NCBI GenBank assembly: GCA_026193555.1
Contig: JAPHUU010000452.1
Span: 1-9,352, forward strand
DNA from: Rhodanobacter sp.
Lineage (GTDB): Bacteria; Pseudomonadota; Gammaproteobacteria; Xanthomonadales; Rhodanobacteraceae
DNA: 9,352 bases
Reading direction: 5' to 3'
Both the position numbers and the translations under genes were made by a program. The notes below the pieces were generated by a model. That model saw only the letters and a list, made by a program, of their open reading frames with translations. It did not search any database and was not told where the DNA came from. Positions within the stretch are counted from its first letter, which is position 1; each line of letters starts with the position of its first letter. Positions 1 to 5,767 of the stretch are shown one piece after another.

Positions 1-470
1 GGGCCATAGTGATCGATGGTCAGGGACTGCGCATCCAGCAGATGGCCGTCCAGATCGGTAATCGGATTGGCCACCGCCACTGCCTCGCGGAGCTTGACCG
101 CAATCACCGCGCCCGCCGCGGCAGACAGGTCATGCAGCAGGGTGGCCGTCAGCGTGGCGACATCGGCGATGCGCTCATATGCGAATCCGTTGAGGTAGAG
201 CTTCAGCGATTTCGACTCGATGATGTTCGGCGATGCCGCCGGTATGCGGAACTCGGCCAGCGCCACCACCGGCTTGCCGTGCAGGTCGAGCCACGACAAC
301 TCGTAGGCGTTCCAGATATCCACGCCGTGGAACGGCAGATCCTCGCCGATTCCGAGTTCCGAGCGCTTTTCCGCGCGCGGGATCGGAAACAGCAGACTGG
401 GATCGTAACGGTCCGCGTACGGTGTGTTCTTGCCGAGCGGGGAGTGGTCGGGGCTACTCATGTGCTGCAT
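1..470 (-). CDS. queF: NADPH-dependent 7-cyano-7-deazaguanine reductase (long-form QueF), N-terminal part, cut by the left edge
   Basis: QueF reduces the nitrile preQ0 to the amine preQ1 with NADPH in the cytoplasm, a step of queuosine (tRNA wobble base) synthesis. About 156 residues are visible. Family landmarks in order: LGK near residue 12, YDPSLLFPIPR at 22-32, LPFHGVDIWNAYELSWLD at 45-62, AEFRIPAASPNIIESKS at 72-88, and the QueF signature ESKSLKLYL at 85-93, which is linked to NADPH/substrate binding. The spacing matches the two-domain form typified by E. coli QueF. In that form the catalytic Cys lies in the C-terminal half, which is outside this window, so activity cannot be judged. The start is the ATG at 470, preceded by GAGG at 5 bases. 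An in-frame ATG at 461 is an alternative with poorer spacing. The gene lies 45 bases behind the aldo/keto reductase stop on the same strand, so co-transcription is possible but no functional link is evident. Confidence 0.93.
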   Translation of the reverse strand, partial: MQHMSSPDHSPLGKNTPYADRYDPSLLFPIPRAEKRSELGIGEDLPFHGVDIWNAYELSWLDLHGKPVVALAEFRIPAASPNIIESKSLKLYLNGFAYERIADVATLTATLLHDLSAAAGAVIAVKLREAVAVANPITDLDGHLLDAQSLTIDHYG

Positions 471-484
471 TGTAGCCTCGCCGG

Positions 485-500
485 ATCGGCCAATCGGCCA
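485..500. repeat. Tandem 8-base repeat between the reductase gene and queF
   Basis: ATCGGCCA occurs twice head to tail in the 45-base gap upstream of queF. The repeat also gives overlapping GGCC palindromes. It may be only chance in GC-rich DNA. No T-run terminator is visible in this gap. Confidence 0.35.
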
Positions 501-515
501 CCCCGACGAGGGCGG

Positions 516-1508
516 TCAGAGGTTGACCCCCCGCATCGTCGCCTCGGGGTAGCGGGTGCCGGCGGCCGCGTCGGGTGGAAACGCCGCATCGATCGCCGCC
601 AACTCGCCCGCGCTGAGCTGTAGGTCGAGCGCGCCAAGATTCTCGTCCAGCCGCGAACGCCGCTTGGTGCCGGGGATGGCGACGATGTCCCGGCCCTGCG
701 CCAGCACCCACGCCAGCGCCAGCTGTGCCGGCGAGCAACCCTTGTCGGCGGCCAGCGACTTCACCTGGTCAGCCAGCCGCAGGTTGCGCGCGAAATTCTC
801 GCCGATGAAACGCGGGCTGCCGCGGCGGTAATCGTCCGCCTCGAAATCATCCGCGGTGCGGATCGCGCCGGTGAGGAATCCGCGCCCCAGTGGCGAGTAG
901 GCGACCAGGCTCACACCCAGCTTGCGGCAGGCATCGAGCATGCCATTGCTCTGCGGATCGCGCGTCCACAACGAGAATTCACTCTGCAGCGCGGCGATCG
1001 GGTGCACCGCGAAGGCACGCTCGAGGGTGGCGCCGGAGGCTTCGGACAGCCCGATGTGCCGCACCTTGCCGGCTTGCACCAGCGAAGCCATCGCGCCCAC
1101 GGTGTCCTCGATCGGCACGGTCGGGTCGACGCGGTGCTGGTAGTACAGGTCGATGACGTCGACGCCGAGCCGCTTGAGGCTGGCATCGCAGGCATCGCGC
1201 ACATATTGCGGGCGACCGCAGATGCCGCGTTTCGTCGGGTCGGCGGCATCGCGCACGATACCGAATTTGGTGGCGATGAAGGCCTGCTCGCGGCGCCCCT
1301 TGATCGCCTTGCCGACCAGTTCCTCGTTGAGGAACGGGCCATACATGTCGGCGGTGTCGAGCAGGTTGAGGCCGCGATCGAGCGCATGCCGGATGGTGGC
1401 GATCGATTCGGCATCGTCGCGCTGACCATAGAAATCGCTCATCCCCATGCAGCCAAGGCCAAGGGCGGAAACCAGGGGGCCGTGCCGGCCGAGGGTGCGG
1501 GTCTGCAT
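516..1508 (-). CDS. Aldo/keto reductase, AKR13-like (YakC type)
   Basis: A predicted cytoplasmic NADPH-dependent reductase of aldehydes and ketones with a (beta/alpha)8 barrel, 330 residues, the normal family length. The AKR tetrad is complete: Asp51 (LLDTADMYG), Tyr56, Lys81 (IATKFG) and His125 (LYYQHRVDP). Other landmarks are GLGCMGMS at 17-24, [12 protein letters not shown] at 147-158, [13 protein letters not shown] at 202-214, and the cofactor-phosphate loop [13 protein letters not shown] at 278-290. The wording of these motifs ([29 protein letters not shown]) is that of AKR13 enzymes. The start is the ATG at 1508, with GAGG 6 bases upstream. The open frame extends 33 codons further, but that extension does not look like family sequence. 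The true substrate cannot be read from sequence. The gene lies between the GST and queF on the same strand, 117 bases after the GST stop, which fits a loose stress or detoxification grouping (inference). Confidence 0.93.
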   Translation of the reverse strand: MQTRTLGRHGPLVSALGLGCMGMSDFYGQRDDAESIATIRHALDRGLNLLDTADMYGPFLNEELVGKAIKGRREQAFIATKFGIVRDAADPTKRGICGRPQYVRDACDASLKRLGVDVIDLYYQHRVDPTVPIEDTVGAMASLVQAGKVRHIGLSEASGATLERAFAVHPIAALQSEFSLWTRDPQSNGMLDACRKLGVSLVAYSPLGRGFLTGAIRTADDFEADDYRRGSPRFIGENFARNLRLADQVKSLAADKGCSPAQLALAWVLAQGRDIVAIPGTKRRSRLDENLGALDLQLSAGELAAIDAAFPPDAAAGTRYPEATMRGVNL

Positions 1509-1625
1509 GATTGCCTCAGGGGAAGTGATGATGTGGACGCTTGAGTTTGCGCCGGTGGATGTGCAGAAATCGTCGGATGACATGTGGTTGCCCAGTGAGG
1601 TCCACAAGCCACGTGTCTTCCGGCG

Positions 1626-2375
1626 CTACTCGCGACGCAGGCCGTGTCGGGGCTTGGCGGTACCCAGCGTGTCGCTGCCCAGCGGCGCGCCGGCACTGAG
1701 CAGTGCCGCGCGTTGTTCGGCCAGCGGCAGGCGCAGCATGCAGTCCTCGAAGCGGGCGAGCTTGTCGAACACCGGCAAGGCCTGAACCTGCGCCACCAGC
1801 GCGGCGCAGCGTGGCCAGCGCGCGGCGTCGATCGCGTAGCGCACGAACGCGGCAGTGCGGAAGAAGCTGGCGATGCTGATGTCGGCGATCGACAAGGTGC
1901 CGAATACGAACCCCTCGTCCGGCAACTGGCTTTCCAGGTAATCCAGCGCAGCGGGAATCTCCACCTCGCGCGCCTGCCGTACCGTCGCCTGGTCGGTGTC
2001 CTCGCCGAACAGGTGGCGCTTCACGCCCAGCTGATAGAACAGTCGCCAGACCAGCACATCGGCCAGCCGGGTGTCGCAATACTCCTCCAGCCAGCGCGCC
2101 CGTGCCCGGTCGGCATGATCGGCCGGATACAGCGTGGGCGACGGATGCCGATCCTCCAGGTATTGGCAGATCACCGAGGAGTCGTTCAGTACGAGGTCGT
2201 CATCGATCAGCACCGGAATCCGCCGCAGCGGACTGAGCCGGGAGAAGCGGTCGTCGCCGACGAAGGGCGCGATCGGATCGATCTCGTAGTCGAGTCCCTT
2301 CAGCTCGATGCAGGCCAGCACCTTGCGCACGTACGGTGACAGGTAGCTGCCGATGATTTTCAGGCGATCAGGCAT
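1626..2375 (-). CDS. Glutathione S-transferase family protein
   Basis: A two-domain GST of 249 residues, slightly longer than the usual 200-230 because of a C-terminal tail after about residue 225. The N-terminal thioredoxin-like domain (about 4-77) has IIGSYLSPYVRKVLACIEL at 7-25, with Ser13 as a candidate glutathione-activating residue. The cis-proline is in IPVLIDDD (Pro54), and the acidic-Ser glutathione-gamma-glutamyl contact is Asp65-Ser66 in LNDSSVICQYL. The helical C-terminal domain (about 88-215) carries the N-capping-box-like segment LSIADISIASF at 161-171. The expected reaction is glutathione conjugation, or glutathione-dependent isomerisation or reduction, in the cytoplasm; the substrate is unknown. 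I start at the ATG at 2375, because MPDRLKIIGS gives a normal GST N-terminus. The frame is open 25 codons further, but that part is low-complexity and unlike the family. The ribosome site is weak (GGGGA, 9 bases away). It is divergent from the S9 peptidase gene. Confidence 0.9.
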   Translation of the reverse strand: MPDRLKIIGSYLSPYVRKVLACIELKGLDYEIDPIAPFVGDDRFSRLSPLRRIPVLIDDDLVLNDSSVICQYLEDRHPSPTLYPADHADRARARWLEEYCDTRLADVLVWRLFYQLGVKRHLFGEDTDQATVRQAREVEIPAALDYLESQLPDEGFVFGTLSIADISIASFFRTAAFVRYAIDAARWPRCAALVAQVQALPVFDKLARFEDCMLRLPLAEQRAALLSAGAPLGSDTLGTAKPRHGLRRE

Positions 2376-2727
2376 CAGGCGATTCCCCGCTGCGGGCGAG
2401 TGGACAGCGTGGCGGTGATGGTTGGTGGGCGTCAAGCGTACTGCCCGCAATCACCTGCGGGTGTTCAAGCTGGCGACAGGCCGTGCGTCCCCGCCACAAT
2501 CCGTTGCGATCATCGCGAGGAAGCGCTGCGGCTCGCGGTGCTGGTCGGGGCATCCATTGGCTGTTGCGGGATTGTGCCGAGGCTGGCCGGGGCCATCGCA
2601 GATGGCCGTCCGTGTTACCGGCCAACCTTTGGCAGGGTCGTCGGGTGATGGATCAGGTTACTATCGCCCGTTGGCTGGCGACGCCGAATCAGGTTCGCCG
2701 TTATCCGAATTTCCCGGGGAGTGCAGC
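2376..2727. other. Divergent intergenic region between the GST and S9 peptidase genes
   Basis: These 352 bases hold the start signals of both neighbours. On the plus strand a good ribosome site GGGGAG (2716-2721) precedes the peptidase ATG by 6 bases. A possible -10 box TACTAT is at 2659-2664, but no convincing -35 box lies at the right distance, so I do not call a promoter. ATCAGGTT occurs twice (2652-2659 and 2688-2695), each followed shortly by CGCC. A perfect inverted repeat lies at 2591-2607. Open frames run through the region but have no family sequence or good start, so I see no gene. Confidence 0.6.
2591..2607. repeat. Perfect 7-bp inverted repeat in the divergent promoter region
   Basis: GGCCATC-gca-GATGGCC is a perfect 7-bp palindrome with a 3-base centre, about 120 bases before the peptidase start. 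It could be an operator or simply a short hairpin. No regulator gene is nearby to support an operator role. Confidence 0.4.
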
Positions 2728-5115
2728 ATGAGTGTGATGATCGGCAAGTCGCGTCTTTCCAGCGCGTGGATGCTCGGTGCGTTGGCCGCCAGCCTGTGCG
2801 CGACCTCCGCGGTGGCGCAAACGCATGTACTCGCCGCGCAGGACTATGCGCGGGCGGAACGCTTCATGCCCTACGTCACCCAGCCGTTGGTGGATCACGA
2901 CGTGCAGAGCGTGAAATGGCTGGACGACACCCACTTCTGGTATCGCGACCACGACGCCTCGGGCGACCACTTCATCCAGCGCGATGCGGCCAGCGGCAAG
3001 GCATGGCCTGCGTTCGACCAGGTCAAGCTGGCGGCAGCACTGGGCAAGGCCAGCGGAAAGCCGGTGGACGCCATGAAATGGCCGCATCGCTTCGACTACA
3101 GCATCAAGCCCGACGGCCGATTTGATATCCACCTGGGCAGCAAGCGTTACCTGTGTGATTTGAAGGGCGTCGGTGTCTGCACGGTAGCTGCCGGCGGACA
3201 GGGCGCCGATGACGAGAACGGCCATCCGGCCGACAGGGTTGCCGGGAAGGAACCGGGCGTGCTGTCACCGAACAAGAAGAGCGAGGCGTTCATTCGCGAC
3301 TGGAACTTGTGGTTGCGCGACGTCGCCACCGGCAAGGAAACCCGGCTCACCCGCGATGGCGTGGAGAACTTCGGTTACGCCACGGACAATGCCGGTTGGA
3401 AGCACACCGATCATGCGATCCTCGTGTGGTCACCGGATTCGACGCAGATCGCCACCTTCCAGCAGGATCAGCGCAAGACCGGCGAGATGTACCTGATCCG
3501 CACCCGGGTCGGTCACCCCGAGCTGCTGAAGTGGAAGTATCCGCTGGTCGGCGACAAGCACGTGACGATGATCGAGCGGGTCATCATCAAGGTGCCGAGC
3601 CACAAGGTGGTGCGCCTGAAGATGCCGCCGGACCAGCACCGCTCCAGCCTGTGCGACGACGTCAGCTGCGGCCCGGCTGGCGGCTGGGATGACGTGAAGT
3701 GGGCACCAGACGGCAAGACCCTGGCGTTCGTCTCCACCTCGCGCGACCACAAGCACGAATGGTTCCGTATCGCCGATGCCCGGACCGGCGCGGTGCGGAC
3801 CGCGTTCGAGGAAGTGGTGCCGACGTACTACGAGAGCGGCAATGGCGCGGTGAACTGGCGCTACCTTCCAGCCACTCATGAGGCGATCTGGTTCAGCGAG
3901 CGCAGCAACTGGGGTCAGCTCTATCTGTATGACCTCACCACCGGCAAGCTCAAGCACGCCATCACCAGTGGCAGCGGCAATGTTACCGAGCTGCTGCGGG
4001 TCGATCCGAAAACGCGCACGGTGTGGTTCCGTGGCGTCGGCCGCACGCCGGGCATGAACCCTTACTACCAGCAGTTCTGGAAGGTCAGTCTGGACGGCGG
4101 CACGCCGACCCTGCTGACACCGGAGGACGCCGACCACACGATCAGCCTGTCGCCGGATGGCAAGATCTTCGTCGATGCGTATTCCACGCCGACCACGCCA
4201 CCGGTGACCGTGCTGCGCGACGCGAATGACGGGCACACGCTGGCCAGCGTCGCGAGCGCCGACATCAGCCGCCTGAAGGCGGCCGGCTGGGTGCCGCCGA
4301 TTCCGTTCAAGGTGAAGGCGCGCGACGGCAAGACCGACCTGTACGGGCTGATGTTCGAGCCGAGCCACTTCGATCCGTCGAAGAAATACCCGCTCATCGA
4401 CTACGTCTATCCCGGTCCGCAGGTCGGCTCGGTGCGCGGGCGCAGCTTCCTGCCCTCGCGCATCGATCATCAGGCGATGGCCGAACTGGGCTTCATCGTG
4501 ATCGCGCTCGACGGCATGGGCACGCCGTGGCGTTCCAAGGCGTTCCACGATGCCTACTTCGAGCATGTCGAGGACAACACCTTGCCCGATCAGGTCGGCG
4601 CGATCCGCCAGCTCGGTGCCGAGCATTCGTGGATCGATCTGGACCGCGTGGGCATCTGGGGCCACTCCGGCGGCGGCAATGCCACCGCGGGTGCGATGTT
4701 CCACTACCCGGACTTGTTCAAGGTCGGCTGGGCCGAGAGCGGCAACCACGACAATCGTGACTACGAGGACGACTGGGCCGAGAAATGGCAGGGTTTGCTG
4801 GTCACCGGCAAGGACGGCAAGGGCAACTACGATGCGCAGGCCAACCAGGACTTCGCGAAGAACCTGAAGGGCCGCCTGATGCTCACCTACGGCACGCTGG
4901 ACGACAACGTGCCGCCGTCGAATACCCTGCTGGTGGTGCAGGCGCTGATCAAGGCCAACCGCGACTTCGACATGATCACGATTCCCAACGTGCACCATGG
5001 CTATGCCGCCGCCACGCCCTACATCACCCGCCGCCGCTGGGACTACTTCGTGCGCTTCCTCGCCGGCGACACGCCGCCGCGGGAGTACGAGTTGAAGGCG
5101 TGGCCGTGGAGGTGA
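2728..5115 (+). CDS. Exported S9 family serine peptidase with DPP-IV-type beta-propeller
   Basis: A periplasmic peptidase of the prolyl-oligopeptidase/DPP-IV clan, 795 residues. The signal peptide covers residues 1-30 (hydrophobic 13-24, cleavage expected after AVA). A DPP-IV-like propeller (about 100-490) carries repeats such as LVWSPDSTQIATF, VKWAPDGKTLAFVS and ISLSPDGKIFVDA. The alpha/beta-hydrolase domain (about 525-790) begins at ARDGKTDLYGLMFEP. The triad is complete: Ser647 in GHSGGGNAT, Asp725 in GTLDDNVPP, and His757 in NVHHGY. Tyr561 in VYPGPQ fits the oxyanion Tyr. The double-Glu motif that anchors the free N-terminus in true DPP-IV is missing: the matching segment (GVENFGYATDNAGW, 211-224) has Ala-Thr-Asp. 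Classical dipeptidyl aminopeptidase activity is therefore uncertain, and a different peptide size preference is possible. The start ATG has GGGGAG at 6 bases and opens the signal peptide; the frame continues 102 codons upstream without recognisable protein. Single-gene unit, convergent with the DUF779 operon. Confidence 0.93.
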   Translation: MSVMIGKSRLSSAWMLGALAASLCATSAVAQTHVLAAQDYARAERFMPYVTQPLVDHDVQSVKWLDDTHFWYRDHDASGDHFIQRDAASGKAWPAFDQVKLAAALGKASGKPVDAMKWPHRFDYSIKPDGRFDIHLGSKRYLCDLKGVGVCTVAAGGQGADDENGHPADRVAGKEPGVLSPNKKSEAFIRDWNLWLRDVATGKETRLTRDGVENFGYATDNAGWKHTDHAILVWSPDSTQIATFQQDQRKTGEMYLIRTRVGHPELLKWKYPLVGDKHVTMIERVIIKVPSHKVVRLKMPPDQHRSSLCDDVSCGPAGGWDDVKWAPDGKTLAFVSTSRDHKHEWFRIADARTGAVRTAFEEVVPTYYESGNGAVNWRYLPATHEAIWFSERSNWGQLYLYDLTTGKLKHAITSGSGNVTELLRVDPKTRTVWFRGVGRTPGMNPYYQQFWKVSLDGGTPTLLTPEDADHTISLSPDGKIFVDAYSTPTTPPVTVLRDANDGHTLASVASADISRLKAAGWVPPIPFKVKARDGKTDLYGLMFEPSHFDPSKKYPLIDYVYPGPQVGSVRGRSFLPSRIDHQAMAELGFIVIALDGMGTPWRSKAFHDAYFEHVEDNTLPDQVGAIRQLGAEHSWIDLDRVGIWGHSGGGNATAGAMFHYPDLFKVGWAESGNHDNRDYEDDWAEKWQGLLVTGKDGKGNYDAQANQDFAKNLKGRLMLTYGTLDDNVPPSNTLLVVQALIKANRDFDMITIPNVHHGYAAATPYITRRRWDYFVRFLAGDTPPREYELKAWPWR

Positions 5116-5127
5116 GGTACTGACAGC

Positions 5128-5155
5128 CGATCCTGCGCCCGATGGCGGAGGATCG
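5128..5155 (+). terminator. Hairpin 12 bases after the peptidase stop, probable terminator or 3' end structure
   Basis: Left arm CGATCCTGCGCC (5128-5139), loop CGAT, right arm GGCGGAGGATCG (5144-5155). This makes 12 pairs with one internal G-G mismatch. Position and strength fit the 3' end of the peptidase transcript. No T-run follows, so it may be a Rho-assisted terminator or an mRNA-stabilising structure. Being nearly symmetric, it could also act on the opposing transcript. Confidence 0.5.
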
Positions 5156-5164
5156 ATGGTCGTG

Positions 5165-5225
5165 ATGTCGAGTGGAGCGCAGCGAACCTCGACACGCCCC
5201 TGGGCATGTCGAGCTGGGCGAAGCG
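5165..5225. repeat. REP-like palindromic intergenic repeat
   Basis: Two imperfect direct copies of a 20-base unit beginning ATGTCGAG lie at 5165-5184 and 5206-5225 (16 of 20 bases equal). Between them, CTCGACACGCCC (5188-5199) pairs with GGGCATGTCGAG (5202-5213) with a single mismatch, giving a tight hairpin. A third arm, GTCGAG at 5167-5172, can pair with CTCGAC at 5188-5193 instead. Alternating GTCGAG/CTCGAC arms in a convergent intergenic gap are typical of repetitive extragenic palindromes. Whether it is repeated across the genome cannot be seen here. Confidence 0.5.
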
Positions 5226-5289
5226 CTGGTCGGCCATGTGAGGGGCGAACGGACCGCTACTACCGAGTCGCGAGCGGGCCGTCCGGCGG

Positions 5290-5306
5290 CGTCAATCGCA
5301 TTGACG
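5290..5306. repeat. Perfect 7-bp hairpin near the end of the DUF779 gene
   Basis: CGTCAAT-cgc-ATTGACG is a perfect inverted repeat about 50 bases beyond the DUF779 stop codon. It could help end the minus-strand operon transcript, although no T-run follows on either strand. Confidence 0.4.
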
Positions 5307-5355
5307 GCTGCCCTGCGCGAATGCCCCGCACGGCACTGCCGCGAATGGGGGGGCG

Positions 5356-5742
5356 CTAGAACCGTCCGGCGGCTTTCAGTGATTCGACCTCGTCGTCGGT
5401 AAACAGGCGCGAGCGGGTGAGGAAGCGCACCCCCTCGCCGTTTTCCAGCGAAAACATGCCGCCGCGCCCTTCGACCACGTCGATGATCAGCTGGGTGTGC
5501 TTCCAGTACTCGTACTGCGACGGGCTCATGTAGAACGGTGCACCGGCGATTTCGCCCAGTTGCACGTCGCTGTCGCCGACGATGAAATCGTCCTGCGGAT
5601 AGCACATCGGCGAGGAGCCGTCGCAGCAGCCGCCGGACTGGTGGAACAGCAGCGCGCCATGTCGCTCGCGCAGCCGTTCGATCAATGCCTCGGCCGCGGG
5701 TGTGGCGAGTACCTTGATCACTTCGGTGGCGTTCTGGGACAT
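5356..5742 (-). CDS. DUF779 family protein (aldehyde-dehydrogenase-associated)
   Basis: A complete DUF779 protein of 128 residues, the usual family length, with no signal peptide and so cytoplasmic. The family hallmark HQSGGCCDGSSPMC is at 34-47, giving His34, Cys39, Cys40 and Cys47 as candidate metal or redox ligands. PFYMSPSQYEYWKHTQLIIDVV at 69-90 and FSLENGEGVRFLTRSRLF at 97-114 are also typical. The biochemical role is not established. The family is known chiefly because its genes sit beside NAD-dependent acetaldehyde/aldehyde dehydrogenase genes in many bacteria. Here it follows the TonB receptor by 25 bases on the same strand, as the last gene of the apparent operon, with no aldehyde dehydrogenase visible in the window. 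The start ATG at 5742 has GGGAG 6 bases upstream. The context suggests a link to the aldehyde made by the PQQ enzyme (inference). Confidence 0.93.
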   Translation of the reverse strand: MSQNATEVIKVLATPAAEALIERLRERHGALLFHQSGGCCDGSSPMCYPQDDFIVGDSDVQLGEIAGAPFYMSPSQYEYWKHTQLIIDVVEGRGGMFSLENGEGVRFLTRSRLFTDDEVESLKAAGRF

Positions 5743-5767
5743 GGCGTTCTCCCGTGTCTGGCGAAAG

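Noticed and set aside
9..623. A 204-codon plus-strand open frame at the left edge
   Set aside because: The minus strand here encodes clear QueF sequence; the plus frame is Arg-rich and crosses the gene boundary.
1002..1544. A 180-codon plus-strand open frame
   Set aside because: It is antisense to the aldo/keto reductase with its complete catalytic tetrad.
2400..2480. TTGAAC and TTGACG on the minus strand as possible -35 boxes for the GST gene
   Set aside because: No reasonable -10 box lies 16-18 bases away from either, so a promoter call is not supported.
37..2612. The same 14 bases (GCAGATGGCCGTCC) inside queF and in the peptidase upstream region
   Set aside because: Flanks do not match and no terminal repeats are present; this is most likely chance in GC-rich DNA.
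2422..2727. The 102-codon upstream extension of the peptidase frame
   Set aside because: A signal peptide and a strong ribosome site start at 2728. The extension has no recognisable sequence and would bury the signal peptide.
3430..4998. A 522-codon open frame on the minus strand
   Set aside because: It lies wholly antisense to the S9 peptidase, whose motifs and triad are clear. The translation is Arg/Val/His-rich with no family sequence, a usual effect of GC-rich codon use.
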